Assembly: GCA_044867925.1 (NCBI GenBank)
Contig: JBIOVV010000070.1
Location: 1-62,551 of the forward strand
Length of the DNA: 62,551 nt
Source: VRUE01 sp044867925
Lineage (GTDB): Bacteria > Actinomycetota > Thermoleophilia > Solirubrobacterales > 70-9
Direction: 5' to 3'
This document shows, in pieces, positions 24,413 through 32,372 of this stretch. Within the stretch, counting starts at the first letter, position 1, and every line of letters starts with the position of its first letter. Position numbers and translations under genes: made by a program. Below the pieces are notes generated by a model. It did not search any database, was not told the origin of the DNA, and was given only the letters and a program-made list of their open reading frames with translations.

Positions 24413-24924
24413 CGACCTGCACCCCGCCCGCTGATCCAGTTGGCGGGCCGGTAGGGAGGCATCAACAAGACCAGCCCCATCAGGACGCCGGTCGCTCCCG
24501 CGTAAAGGAACAGCTCGGCGACGCCGGTGGTTTCGCCGACGACGTTCTGGCCGATCCCGAGAATGGAGAAGGTGAAGATGGACAGGGCCAAGGCACTCAA
24601 GAGGATCGGCTTGCGCCGGTTTGGCATGAACTCCAAGAACGCCAGGCTGACGACGGTCAGGACGAAGATCCCGAACTCCAAGATGCCGAGAATCGTCCAA
24701 GCAGCGTCCACACCGGGGATCGTGTCCAGAAACGTACCGCTGAACTGTTTCTCAATCGGCGGAGGGGCACCGATCCCGTCGAAAATCTTCTCCTTCCCGG
24801 CGTAGAAAAAGAGAACGCCGACCAGAAAGTAGATGCCGGCCAGAACCAGGCCGTAGATTGCCCAATCCTCCCAGCGCATCGCCGATTTTGAACCGGATGC
24901 CTCACCCCGCTCGCGCTCGTCCAT
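24409..24924 (-). CDS. Four-helix membrane protein (DoxX-like)
   Basis: 171 aa, four hydrophobic helices (YGLVLAGIYFLVGVLFFYAG, WTILGILEFGIFVLTVVSLAF, LLSALALSIFTFSILGIGQ, ELFLYAGATGVLMGLVLLM) with the YAGKEKIFDG segment after the first. The layout resembles DoxX/DUF-type quinone-pathway membrane proteins, but the family is uncertain. AAGGAGCG precedes the ATG at 24924. A TTACGG-CAA-CCGTAA palindrome at 24948-24962 is a possible operator. Confidence 0.7.
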   Translation of the reverse strand: MDERERGEASGSKSAMRWEDWAIYGLVLAGIYFLVGVLFFYAGKEKIFDGIGAPPPIEKQFSGTFLDTIPGVDAAWTILGILEFGIFVLTVVSLAFLEFMPNRRKPILLSALALSIFTFSILGIGQNVVGETTGVAELFLYAGATGVLMGLVLLMPPYRPANWISGRGAGR

Positions 24925-25068
24925 CTTCGCTCCTTCCCGGTTGACCATTACGGCAACCGTAACCGCCCCCATTGTCGGTGTCTATCGGCCGGCAGAGCCT
25001 CTGATTTGGCACCCACGAGCAGCGAGCGGTTGACGAAGGAAGGAGGCGGCGACCTCGTAGGCAACCCC

Positions 25069-25103
25069 AAAAACGCGGAAGCCGCTGGGAGCGGACTTCC
25101 GCG
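25069..25103 (-). terminator. Strong intrinsic terminator, probably the original tRNA-Gly terminator
   Basis: Stem 25074-25086 with 25090-25103 (13 pairs, one bulged A, GGG loop) followed on the minus strand by five U (25073-25069). It sits directly beyond the tRNA-Gly 3'-end copy at 25104-25145, in the position a tRNA terminator would take on the unoccupied chromosome. Confidence 0.75.
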
Positions 25104-25145
25104 GAAAAGCGGCTGATCGGATTCGAACCGACGACCTTCTGCATG
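25104..25145 (-). repeat. Diverged attachment-site copy C (tRNA-Gly 3' part), outer island boundary
   Basis: Matches the 3' part of tRNA-Gly(GCC) from the anticodon stem to the acceptor end, with two changes relative to copies A and B. The two changes swap one T-stem pair from G-C to C-G, so pairing is kept, as expected of a once-functional tRNA end. It marks the chromosome/island junction (attR). Confidence 0.8.
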
Positions 25146-25147
25146 AA

Positions 25148-25175
25148 TCAGGCACTTCTCACCAGAAGTGCCTGA
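25148..25175. repeat. Island-end palindrome P1 (TCAGGCACTTCT / AGAAGTGCCTGA)
   Basis: Perfect 12-bp arms with a 4-base loop, 3 bases after attachment copy C. The same GGCAC...GTGCC core recurs at 31228, 31502, 41625 and 46551. Confidence 0.8.
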
Positions 25176-25203
25176 AATCGAGGAGGCCGGTTCCAGTCGC
25201 CTG

Positions 25204-25746
25204 TCAGCGGGCTTTTCGCCGGTGCTGTAGCTCCCGAATCTGAGCGACCAAGAGCTGCCGGAGGTCGAACTGCCAGTAGGTGACGAAGCGCTCGACCAGG
25301 GCTCGCATCTCCTTGCGGTCAAGCCGGCCGAGCGCCTTGCGCGTGTCGAGCGCCGTCTCGTGCAGCCGGATGGGCGCCGTAACCATCGCCGCGGAGTCGT
25401 CGGCGAGATCGGGGAAACGCTCCGGGGGCAGAGGAAAGAGCGACGGCTCGCGCTGGTCTCCAACGCGCTGCCGCTCCTGGCTAGAAAGCTTCTCGAGTCG
25501 GAGCAGGCGCAAGGCGAACAGGTCGCCCGTGCGAGGATCGCTGCGACCGGAGAGGAGGAGTACCGGCCTCGCCTTTGCGCGCACGACGAACTCAAACTCC
25601 GCGTCGCCGCCTTTTCGGAGGCCGTCGACGATCTGGGAGGCAGACGGCACCTCCACCGGGGTGCCATCGGCGACATGGATCTTGAAAGGCGTCGCGGGTG
25701 TGTAGGGCACGATCGCCCAGTAGACCTCGCCGGCCGCGAGGCTCAA
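25204..25746 (-). CDS. Probable PemK/MazF-like toxin
   Basis: 180 aa. GEVYWAIVPYTPATPFKI at the N-terminus and KARPVLLLSGRSD in the middle follow the SH3-like barrel pattern of MazF/PemK mRNA interferases (GEVYWA..., RPVLVLS). The C-terminal 60 residues are helical and longer than in MazF, so this is a divergent member or a fusion. It starts with TTG overlapping the antitoxin stop by four bases (TTGA), the usual order antitoxin then toxin. Family call moderate. Confidence 0.6.
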   Translation of the reverse strand: MSLAAGEVYWAIVPYTPATPFKIHVADGTPVEVPSASQIVDGLRKGGDAEFEFVVRAKARPVLLLSGRSDPRTGDLFALRLLRLEKLSSQERQRVGDQREPSLFPLPPERFPDLADDSAAMVTAPIRLHETALDTRKALGRLDRKEMRALVERFVTYWQFDLRQLLVAQIRELQHRRKAR

Positions 25747-26027
25747 AGGCCGAGCAGGCGCCTGACCGACGCCTCGTCGTCGATCAGCTCACCCTCGGGC
25801 GACTCGGCAACCCGGTGGGCGCGGACCCCGAGGTCGCTCAGATCCGAGGCGGCGGCCAAATCGTCGAGAAGCTCCGAGTCGCCCTGCAGCTCAGCGAAAT
25901 CATCCGGGTGCAGGATCACCGCCTTGACGTGCTCTGCGCTGTAGCGCTCGACGACGAGCGCCTCGCCGAGTTGCGGGTCGGGCAGGCGGACATCATTGCT
26001 CTTGATAGGTGAGCTATGCAAAGCCAT
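25743..26027 (-). CDS. Probable antitoxin partner
   Basis: 94 aa, acidic. ALVVERYSAEHVKAVILHPDDFAEL resembles the Phd/YefM-type antitoxin segment (short DNA-binding beta-alpha unit), and the acidic C-terminus (SPEGELIDDEASVRRLLGL) would wrap the toxin. It overlaps the downstream toxin gene by four bases. Upstream is an AT-richer stretch with a palindrome (26124-26141) that could be its operator. Confidence 0.6.
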   Translation of the reverse strand: MALHSSPIKSNDVRLPDPQLGEALVVERYSAEHVKAVILHPDDFAELQGDSELLDDLAAASDLSDLGVRAHRVAESPEGELIDDEASVRRLLGL

Positions 26028-26123
26028 AGAAAGAAGATAGCAGCGGTGTCGGACGGAACTTCCCCGGAGTCGGACGAGTTTTCAGGTGGGCTCGCCCTGC
26101 ACGTCTAGCAATATCTAACACTT

Positions 26124-26141
26124 TCTAGCGATTTCGCTAGA
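26124..26141. promoter_or_regulatory. Palindrome TCTAGCGA-TT-TCGCTAGA
   Basis: Perfect 8-bp arms in the AT-rich 160-base gap between the AbiEi-like gene (upstream) and the toxin-antitoxin pair. It could be the antitoxin operator or a terminator stem; no T-run follows, which favours an operator. Confidence 0.45.
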
Positions 26142-26187
26142 CGCGCGAATAATTCGATAAAGAGCGCAGGGTCGTGCTGGAAAAGCC

Positions 26188-26922
26188 TCATCGCGCCTGC
26201 CATTTCTTGGCGGCGGGTAGGTCGCGGAAGAGGCCGAAGTCGAACGCAGAGAGGGGATTGAGACTGTCGCGCAGCCGCTTGAGCGTACGCGGATTGGCCT
26301 CCAACTCCTCACCGAGGGCGCCAAGCATGGCGCGGACGCGTGGTGGTTCATCGAGGGCGGACCGAGCAACTCGCTCGAAAGTACCCCCCGTCCCGAGGAT
26401 GCGGAGAAGCCGTCTAATCGTCCCCGCGGGCTCGACATCGCTGTCGCGGCCCCGCGTGCGCAGCATCTCGATCAGCGCTCCCTCCTCGGCGTTGAGATGC
26501 GCCCGGCTCGCCGGGCGCCGCGTATGGACGACCGCGTTGCTCAGCACACTCGGCGGATTGGCTGCCGGGGTCGCGAGCTCCTGGCGCGCCGGGTTCTGGG
26601 TGGTCAGCCCGAGCACGTTCGCGGCGCTCAGGCCAGCGGCATGCAAAGGCGTGTCGATCATGTGACTCGCTACAGCGGTAGCCGATGGGATGCTCGGTCC
26701 CAGGACCGTCGGGCGCGCGCGGTAGTAAAGGCCGTGTCGCACCCGCTCGACGACGCCCGCCTCCGCCAGCCGTGCCAGCGTGCGCGCGACCGTCCGCGGG
26801 GGCAGGTCGCTGAAGTCGGACACGCGCCAAAAGCGCTCGCCACCCCTCTCGATGCGGCGGCGGATCCGGGCGGCGGCGCTGGGCGCGCCGGCGCGCTTCA
26901 GTGTTCCCGGACCCTTCGGCAT
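26188..26922 (-). CDS. AbiEi-like / DUF6088 winged-helix protein
   Basis: 244 aa. N-terminal winged helix (RFWRVSDFSDLPPRTVARTLARLAEAGVVERVRHGLYY) typical of AbiEi-type antitoxins, followed by a domain with ATAVASHMIDTPLHAAGLSAANVLGLTTQNP. In AbiE systems it represses its own operon and neutralises a nucleotidyltransferase toxin (AbiEii). No AbiEii follows within the available 150 bases, so it is an orphan or its partner was lost. Confidence 0.7.
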   Translation of the reverse strand: MPKGPGTLKRAGAPSAAARIRRRIERGGERFWRVSDFSDLPPRTVARTLARLAEAGVVERVRHGLYYRARPTVLGPSIPSATAVASHMIDTPLHAAGLSAANVLGLTTQNPARQELATPAANPPSVLSNAVVHTRRPASRAHLNAEEGALIEMLRTRGRDSDVEPAGTIRRLLRILGTGGTFERVARSALDEPPRVRAMLGALGEELEANPRTLKRLRDSLNPLSAFDFGLFRDLPAAKKWQAR

Positions 26923-26969
26923 AGTGCCACCCAGTACTTGGCTAGTTTTTCCGCTTAAAAATGAGACAA

Positions 26970-27411
26970 CTAGCGCTCTATCAGCTTTCCGCGCCGCAGC
27001 TGCTCCAGTCCGTCACGCACCCACCCCTGTCCGAGCAGGTCGCGGTCGCAAAGAAGGCGGCGAGCGCCTCGCTCCAGCGCCTCGCCGGTAACTCTCGCGG
27101 ACTGGTCCCAGCACCCGCTCCACCTCGATCACGCTGCGCTGGGAGATCTCCACCGGCTTGTGGCCCTCGACCCGCTCCAGCAAGCCCTCGGCGAGCCACT
27201 TGCGAATCGTCGGCTCGCTCACCTCCAGCCGCTCAGCCGCTTGGGCAACCGACAGGCCGCCCGGCAAATCGAGCGCCTTCTGGACCCGTGCGCTCAGCGC
27301 CTCCACCCGTTCAAGCGCGCGCTCCAGTTCCGGGCTTCGAGAGCGAGCGGTGCGCAGCTCGGCGACCCGCGTCGGCAAGCTCTTCGGCCTCCCGCCGGGC
27401 GAGGGCGGCAC
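26970..27411 (-). pseudogene. Frameshifted helix-turn-helix protein
   Basis: The frame from 27411 encodes a coiled-coil-like helix (LERALERVEALSARVQKAL) and a helix-turn-helix (LSVAQAAERLEVSEPTIRKWLAEGLL) up to VIEVERVLGPVRESYR. From about 27085 the natural continuation lies in another frame (ALERGARRLLCDRDLLGQGW, then to GKLIER and a TAG at 26972-26970), while the nominal frame becomes Arg/Pro-rich and stops at 27013. So one indel near 27080-27090 splits the gene. It could be decay or a sequencing error. Confidence 0.65.
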
Positions 27412-27465
27412 GCCGTCGCAGATGCGCGGGAGGCGCCGGAAGACGTGAAGGCAGGCTACCCCACC

Positions 27466-27493
27466 GTTTCGGAAAGAGCCATTTTTCCGAAAC
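27466..27493. promoter_or_regulatory. Inverted repeat GTTTCGGAAA-N8-TTTCCGAAAC, candidate operator
   Basis: Perfect 10-bp arms, spacer 8, 55 bases upstream of the helix-turn-helix gene starting at 27411. Position and symmetry suggest autoregulation. Confidence 0.5.
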
Positions 27494-27550
27494 GAAATCG
27501 CGAACCCGCTATGGGTCAGCGCGCACCTGAGAGCCTCGGGGCCGCTGCTT

Positions 27551-27679
27551 TCACGCGGAAGCGAGCGTCTCCTCAGGCGCGCAAGAGATGCCGCTCCGGA
27601 CGACTTTGGAGAGCAGGGCCAGAACGCCGTCTGGGCCAGCGTTCGCGAATGTCTCCTGAGCCCTACCGGTAGTTTCCAT
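27551..27679 (-). CDS. 42-aa ORF (tentative)
   Basis: ATG at 27679 lies in the left arm of the palindrome at 27675-27702. The peptide contains ETFANAGPDGVLALLSKVV and has a plausible amphipathic helix. Divergent from the RNase H-like gene. No family recognised and no clear ribosome-binding site; it may be a gene scrap. Confidence 0.3.
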   Translation of the reverse strand: METTGRAQETFANAGPDGVLALLSKVVRSGISCAPEETLASA

Positions 27680-27702
27680 CCGATCGCTGACGATCGGATG
27701 GA
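27675..27702. promoter_or_regulatory. 12-bp-arm hairpin covering divergent starts
   Basis: TCCATCCGATCG-CTGA-CGATCGGATGGA, a perfect stem. The right arm contains the GGAGA that would serve as ribosome-binding site for the ATG at 27710; the left arm contains the ATG of the 42-aa ORF. In RNA it would sequester the binding site. Confidence 0.6.
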
Positions 27703-27709
27703 GACAGAA

Positions 27710-28131
27710 ATGAGGGTCTACATCTGGAGCGACGGTGCTGCCATGCCGAACGGCGGTCCCGCGGGGGCGGGTTACGTCGTCGTGGGCGACGGCGTGCGCT
27801 TGCTCGACTCGGAAGCGCTCGGCGACGCGACGAACAACGTTGCCGAGTACACGGCGGTTCGGAACGCGCTGCGGGCGGCGGCGGACGCGGGCGCGACGTC
27901 GGCTTACGTGCGGATGGACTCGGCGGTGGTCGTCGGCCACCTCACTGGGGCATCGCGTGCGCGGGCCGAGCACCTGATCCAGCTCAAGGAGGAGGTCGAA
28001 GCGCAGAAGGCCCGATATCCAGGGGGGTCAGGTTCGCTCGCATTTCCCGGGCGCAGAACGGAGTTGCCGACGAGCTCGCGAAGAACGGCGTGCGGGCCTC
28101 GAAGGCGCTAGGCGCCGATCGGCGGCGATAG
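27710..28131 (+). pseudogene. RNase H-like protein with a frameshift at a G6 run
   Basis: RNase H fold pattern: IWSDGAAMPNGG (first Asp), ATNNVAEYTA (Glu), YVRMDSAVVVG (Asp). After HLIQLKEEVEAQKARYPGG the frame is lost at GGGGGG (28022-28027). Adding one G restores VRFARISRAQNGVADELAKN (last catalytic Asp) and a TAG at 28129-28131. Without that shift the product lacks the fourth active-site residue. It is related to but distinct from rnhA at 47531-47932. Either decay, a homopolymer sequencing error, or slippage. Confidence 0.7.
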
Positions 28132-28188
28132 GCGCCAGCTCGCCCGACTCGCCGTGGCCTAGCCGCACCTTCCACCTACGATGGCCCC

Positions 28189-28656
28189 TTGGCCACCGCG
28201 ATCTCAATCGTCTCGATACTGATTGCCCTCGTAGCCCTCGGGGTGAACGTCTCCGGCTTGGCGCGGCGCCCCCGGATAGTCGCCGAGTGGGGTTGGGTGC
28301 AGGAGGCCCCGCCGTACGAGGGTCTTTCCGTCGTCGTCACCGCCCGCCGCAGGGCGGTCGAGGTGGACGACGTCGGGGTGGTCGTCCTCACGAAGCGGAC
28401 GTGGCGCCGGCGCTCGCCCGAGTGGCTGAACGTCGACGACCCCTTCCGCATCTCGCTGCCGGTCCGGGGCGGGACGCCGAGGCTCCTGCAGGACGGCCAG
28501 ACTGTCCGCGGATTTGGAGAGTTGGAAAGCGTTGCGGAAGACATCGGCGACAGGGAGGGCTCGGTGTACGCCTACGTCGTCGCCAGCGGCACTGTTTACC
28601 TCACGTCCTCGACCTCGAAGCTGCGGAAGAGGCTGCGGCGCCGCATCGGCTCCTAA
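28189..28656 (+). CDS. Membrane-anchored hypothetical protein
   Basis: 155 aa from a TTG: one N-terminal helix (ISIVSILIALVALGVNVSGL), then a beta-rich cytosolic or external domain (GLSVVVTARRRAVEVDDVGVV, YAYVVASGTVYLTSSTS) and a basic tail (KLRKRLRRRIGS). No family recognised. Island cargo, oriented like the RNase H-like gene upstream. Confidence 0.55.
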   Translation: MATAISIVSILIALVALGVNVSGLARRPRIVAEWGWVQEAPPYEGLSVVVTARRRAVEVDDVGVVVLTKRTWRRRSPEWLNVDDPFRISLPVRGGTPRLLQDGQTVRGFGELESVAEDIGDREGSVYAYVVASGTVYLTSSTSKLRKRLRRRIGS

Positions 28657-29014
28657 CGCTCCACGGGTCGCGCGAACGCCCGCCCGGAGCCTTCTCACCA
28701 GTCCGGAGTCTCGCGGAGACCTAGTAGTAGCCGCGAGCAGCCAGGTCGGCGGCGGCCTGCCTCGCGGACGACGCGCGCCGCCTGGCCAGCGCGACCTGGC
28801 GGCGCGGAGATCGGGCGGGCCTATCAGCAACTCCACGGTCTAGGCAGGCTGTCCCGCGAAGGCGTGCTCCAAGCGGTTCGCACGGGCCTCCGCGATCTCT
28901 GCCTCGGGGACCAGTTGTCCGACTTCGATCTTCATCCACACCAGTGAATCACGCGCCCCGGAGGGAGCGGCTTGGCCCCTCGACAGCCGCCGCCGCGCCC
29001 TCTACCTTGGGTGT
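28657..29014. other. Gap between two island genes, tentative small ORF only
   Basis: 358 bases. A minus-strand ORF at 28840-28935 encodes a 31-aa acidic peptide starting MKIEVGQLVPEAEIAEARAN. Nearby, another minus frame ends RRASSARQAAADLAARGYY. They may be pieces of one broken gene. No RNA or repeat seen. Confidence 0.3.
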
Positions 29015-29833
29015 GTGAACGAGAAGGACGCATTCGAGTTCTCCAAGGACGAAGTCGCCGACGCCAGCCGCCGTGCTTTGCACTGGCTGATTGACCGCGC
29101 GCGGACGTTCCTCACGGTGAAGCTCGCGGTCGGAGTCGTGACCGCGCTCGCCCTCGCGGTGGCCGCGGCACTCGCCTTCCCGACCTTCGTCGCCGCCGCC
29201 TTCGCGCTCGTTGCCGTCTCCCTCGTCGGGTGGGCGGTCCAGTCGCAGCGCCTCCTCCACCGCGAGAGGTCGGCCGGCCACTGGCGGTCGATCGACATCC
29301 TCCGCGCCCGCCAGCGCGAGCTCCGCGCCCAGGTGTCGATCAGGGAGGCGGCCCTGGTCGTCGTCGGCGAGCCCGGCGACCGCGAATCCGCGATGCGCGC
29401 CTACCAGCCGCTGGTCGCCGCCGTCCGCTACCGCGATGCGCGCACCCGCGCCGCCCTCCGGGCCGACGCACCGCCCGCGCAGCGGCAGCGGTCGGACGCC
29501 GCGCCGAAGCCGCCCGACCTCAAGCCGACGCGGCGGGAGCTCGAGAAGATGCGCGAAGAGATGGAGGTGGTCGAGACTCAGATCCAGGCGCTCGCCGCGC
29601 CGGGGACGGAGTGGGAGGCCAAGGCGGACGAGAGGGCCGAGGAGTACCGGCGCGCCAGGGCAGCCGACCTTGAAGCGCGTCAGCGTGCCCGCAGGGGCCA
29701 GCGCCCCACTGCCTCCGCGTCCGGCTTCGCCATCGAGGTGGGCAGGAACCGGGACGGCTCGCGCCGGGTCGGCACACCCGACCCGAAGCTGACGCCCGAG
29801 CAGATCGCCCGCGGCGAACGCCCCGCGGCCTAG
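29015..29833 (+). CDS. Two-helix membrane protein with coiled coil
   Basis: 272 aa from a GTG. Two adjacent transmembrane helices at about 35-75 (LAVGVVTALALAVAAALAFP, FVAAAFALVAVSLVGWAV), then a long charged helix with heptad character (KPTRRELEKMREEMEVVETQIQAL ... EEYRRARAADLEARQ) and a disordered tail ending DPKLTPEQIARGERPAA. No family recognised; membrane-tethered coiled coil in an island context. The GTG start is 9 bases before EFSKDE; no strong ribosome-binding site is obvious. Confidence 0.55.
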   Translation: MNEKDAFEFSKDEVADASRRALHWLIDRARTFLTVKLAVGVVTALALAVAAALAFPTFVAAAFALVAVSLVGWAVQSQRLLHRERSAGHWRSIDILRARQRELRAQVSIREAALVVVGEPGDRESAMRAYQPLVAAVRYRDARTRAALRADAPPAQRQRSDAAPKPPDLKPTRRELEKMREEMEVVETQIQALAAPGTEWEAKADERAEEYRRARAADLEARQRARRGQRPTASASGFAIEVGRNRDGSRRVGTPDPKLTPEQIARGERPAA

Positions 29834-30447
29834 CCGGCCAGCGTCGCGTCCCGCGTCCGGGCCGCCAGCTCGGAGAGTTCGGGGAAGACCCCGTCGTCCC
29901 GCATGGCGCACCTGATCTGCGTCGGCTGCGAACCGGTTCACTCAAGGGCGACCACCCCGAGGCGGTCGAGCAGGCCGAGCTCTTGGCCGATCATCCCCGC
30001 GGGCGGCATGTCGTCCCCCGAGGCCGTGCGCGTATTCTGATCACCGAGTAACGCTTCCTTGCTCCCGCTCTGCGCGAAGAGGGGCAGTTCAGATCCCCCA
30101 GCGATGAAGGCGCCTCTCACTCATCACGTGGGTCGAGATGCATCAACTCGCCCTCACGCGCATCGCTGCGCCTCAGGCTGACCACCTTCCATCCTTCAGG
30201 CGGTCCAGGGCCATGCTTCGCCCAGGTCGCCGCTCTCCAGGATCGCCGTCAGCCACACGCTGGCGACCGGGATCGGTCCGCCACGGAGATCTTCGGGATC
30301 GGCTGACACGTGTTAACAGTCTGATGGGCGCCACGGCGGCGCAAAGGACTGCGTCCCCACGTGAGGGAGTGCTTCCGACATGGTCCGGTCGGTCAACTTC
30401 CCCTCGGCGCAAGGTGCGGCGGTGTGTGGGCCAGCGTCGCTGTCGAC
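29834..30447. other. Intergenic stretch with gene scraps
   Basis: Minus-strand scraps: 29832-29905 (MRDDGVFPELSELAARTRDA), 29938-30120 ending MIGQELGLLDRLGVVALE, and 30196-30309, a 37-aa frame from a GTG with IPVASVWLTAILESGDLGEA. None has a recognisable complete domain. Consistent with decay of the older element. Confidence 0.35.
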
Positions 30448-30930
30448 CTACAGTCCTGGAAACTCCGCGGCGAAGGCGGCGCGCACCTGCTCGTAGACTG
30501 CGTCGTCGATTACGGCGCGACTGCGGACGATGTTCATCACGTCATAGCCGGTCGCTTTGAGGTCCTCGGCAAGCCGCTTCTCCAAGGCTGCGATCTGATC
30601 TCGGACCGGCTTGTGAGCTTCCATCGTCTTCGCCGCCGACTCGTCAAAGATCGGGCCATGGCCGACCAGGCGGAACTTGCACTCGACGGGGTCGACGCCC
30701 CGTTTTTCAAGGTTGTTGCGCACCATGCTGCTAGTGGCCAACGTGCCGAGGTTCTGTCCCATCCGATTAAACAGTGACTGGGCGTTCGGCGATGAGCTGT
30801 CTCCGGTGCGTCCGACGTACAGCAGCTGGGCACTGTCTGGTGGGAGGATCTCCCAGACGTATAGCCAGAAGCCGCGGCGCAACATCGCGCCGTCGAGGGT
30901 TACGGCAAAGGTCTCTGCGGCACGCACCAT
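30448..30930 (-). CDS. GIY-YIG-like domain protein
   Basis: 160 aa. WLYVWEILPPDSAQLLYVGRTGDSSS then NAQSLFNRMGQNLG resembles the GIY-YIG fold's YV-G-T and Arg-containing helix, used by homing and repair nucleases; the rest is helical and charged, ending YEQVRAAFAAEFPGL. Family-level similarity only: the first GIY strand is WEI/YVW rather than GIY. Possible nuclease or regulatory cargo of the older element. Confidence 0.5.
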   Translation of the reverse strand: MVRAAETFAVTLDGAMLRRGFWLYVWEILPPDSAQLLYVGRTGDSSSPNAQSLFNRMGQNLGTLATSSMVRNNLEKRGVDPVECKFRLVGHGPIFDESAAKTMEAHKPVRDQIAALEKRLAEDLKATGYDVMNIVRSRAVIDDAVYEQVRAAFAAEFPGL

Positions 30931-30982
30931 CGGCTCGATGCTCTCAGATCGCTCCCGCTTCGCGCGAAGCGCGACAGCTGTG

Positions 30983-31120
30983 CTTCACGCTGCTGGAGCT
31001 ACCACTGTCAGCCCGGGCTCCTGAGCGGCTGCAGTTGCGTATTCGAGCGCCGTAAGGACGTCCTCATGTTCCAGGTAGAGGTAATTGGCCAGCAGCTCGT
31101 CGATGTGGCGCCAATGGCGA
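30983..31120 (-). pseudogene. DUF433-type antitoxin remnant
   Basis: Minus frame RHIDELLANYLYLEHEDVLT, then ALEYATAAAQE and a TGA at 30985-30983. This is the C-terminal half of DUF433 (VapB-like) antitoxins; the N-terminal half is absent, replaced by unrelated sequence. No partner toxin remains. Confidence 0.5.
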
Positions 31121-31227
31121 ACTCCTGGACCATGAGGCCAGGGTACCTCGCCGTCCGCCCACTACCGCTGCTGCGGGATGCAAGGCGGAATCGACCGAAA
31201 TCGCCGCCAATCGCCGCGCATCCGCGT

Positions 31228-31253
31228 CATTTCAGGCACTAGTGCCTGAAATG
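31228..31253. repeat. Island-end palindrome P2, perfect 26 bp
   Basis: CATTTCAGGCACT followed by its exact reverse complement. It lies 80 bases left of attachment copy B, i.e. at the right end of element 2. Same core as P1. Confidence 0.85.
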
Positions 31254-31333
31254 GAGGCGATACGAGGGGATTGGTTCCATTTGGTTTCGGCACCCCGCGC
31301 CGAACCCGACCCGCCCACGTGCAGGGCATTCTC

Positions 31334-31380
31334 GAAAAAGCGGCTGATGGGATTCGAACCCACGACCTTCTGCATGGCAA
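31334..31380 (-). repeat. Attachment-site copy B (47 bp, identical to copy A)
   Basis: Identical over 47 bases to 46676-46722, spanning the tRNA-Gly(GCC) 3' half from anticodon to acceptor end plus five T. No 5' half follows, so it is not a tRNA gene. Junction between the two tandem elements. Confidence 0.9.
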
Positions 31381-31643
31381 TTAGACCCATCTCCGAGACC
31401 AGGGGCAGCAAAATATGACCGCTTGCAGGGGTTTCGTAGCGGGTGCGACAGATGGCTCGCATCAGCAATGCGCGTGGATATGGGCCGATATGCAGCGATT
31501 TGGGAACTCCGGCGCAGGAGTGCCCGAAATTACGAGGGCCGGTTTGATTCGCCTCAAGGCACCCGTGCTGACCCCGCAAACAGGCGATCCCACGCCTTGG
31601 CCACACAGTAAAGCCTGAGCAGGCTGGCACGCCGGGTCTTCGC
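31381..31643. other. Left arm of element 1, attP-like, non-coding
   Basis: 263 bases without a convincing gene. From 31519 it aligns with the arm right of copy C (both have GTGCC-C/T-GAAAT then GAGG/GGCCGGTT then TCGCCT), so both elements share an end sequence. Contains P4 (31502-31525). Confidence 0.6.
31502..31525. repeat. Island-end palindrome P4 (GGGAACTCC-N6-GGAGTGCCC)
   Basis: Nine-bp arms with one mismatch, in the left arm of element 1, at a place equivalent to P1 in element 2. Confidence 0.6.
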
Positions 31644-32372
31644 TCAGATGAATTGCCTCACGGCGACCAGTGCCGCAGTAACGGCCAGCACCCAGAGCGC
31701 CGGCCGGCGAATGTCGATGCTCCGAAGTGGTGCTGCTGTGCGCAACAGCGGGTAAGCGATGAGGATCGTTAGGGCCCCGGCGAAGACCGTCGGCCAGCCA
31801 TCGAAGCCAGCGTATTGCCCGGTAGCCGCGAGAAAGGCGAAGGTCAATGCGTAGAGGATTGCGAAGTAGCCGGTCAGGCCTCCCTTTACCTCAAGTTGGT
31901 TGCGCTCGGTGAGCAGGTAATAGAGGACGACCGGCGGCCCGGAGAGGCTCGTCCAAGAGTTAAGGAAACCGCTTGAGATGCCGACCAGACCGAGCCTGCC
32001 GCGGCTCGGACGCAGCTCGAAACCTTCGCCCACGGCTAGTAGGGCCAGGCAGGCGACGGTGATCGCGCCCATTGAGATCACCAGCACGACGGCTTCCTCG
32101 ACATAGGCGCGCAGGGCGACGCCGATAGCGATTCCCACAAACCCCCATGCCTTAAGGCCAACTGCCGTCAACAGCTGCAGGTGGCGTCGGAACTGCACCA
32201 CGAGCAGAGCGCCGATCAGCAACTCGAGCACGATCGCCGCATGGAAGGCAGTCGAGAATCCGAGCACCAGCGAGCAGACGGGTACAAAGACAAGCGAGAA
32301 GCCGAAGCCGAGAGCGATCCGCACCGTCAGCGCCGCCAGCACGACGCCGCCGATAATCAGCTGCGAAGCCAC
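31644..32372 (-). CDS. TauE/SafE family membrane exporter
   Basis: 242 aa with about eight hydrophobic helices. GFGFSLVFVPVCSLVLGF near the start and GISSGFLNSWTSLSGPPVVLYYL in the middle are the two repeat signatures of TauE/SafE carriers, which export sulfite, sulfonates or other small anions. Its start overlaps the TIR gene's end by 16 bases, so it is the last gene of a five-gene unit. Having an exporter in an operon with a dehydrogenase and a TIR protein is unusual. Confidence 0.85.
   Translation of the reverse strand: MASQLIIGGVVLAALTVRIALGFGFSLVFVPVCSLVLGFSTAFHAAIVLELLIGALLVVQFRRHLQLLTAVGLKAWGFVGIAIGVALRAYVEEAVVLVISMGAITVACLALLAVGEGFELRPSRGRLGLVGISSGFLNSWTSLSGPPVVLYYLLTERNQLEVKGGLTGYFAILYALTFAFLAATGQYAGFDGWPTVFAGALTILIAYPLLRTAAPLRSIDIRRPALWVLAVTAALVAVRQFI

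Larger units (their letters stand above)
25104..31380. mobile_element. Older integrative element remnant (tandem element 2)
   Basis: Bounded by tRNA-Gly 3'-end copies C and B. No integrase remains. Contents: toxin-antitoxin pair, AbiEi-like regulator, two frameshifted genes, two membrane proteins, a GIY-YIG-like gene and several gene scraps. Shared palindromes near its ends link it with element 1. Confidence 0.7.

Noticed and set aside
31334..31380. A second tRNA-Gly gene
   Set aside because: Only the 3' half is present; no D-arm or 5' acceptor strand follows. It is an attachment-site duplicate.
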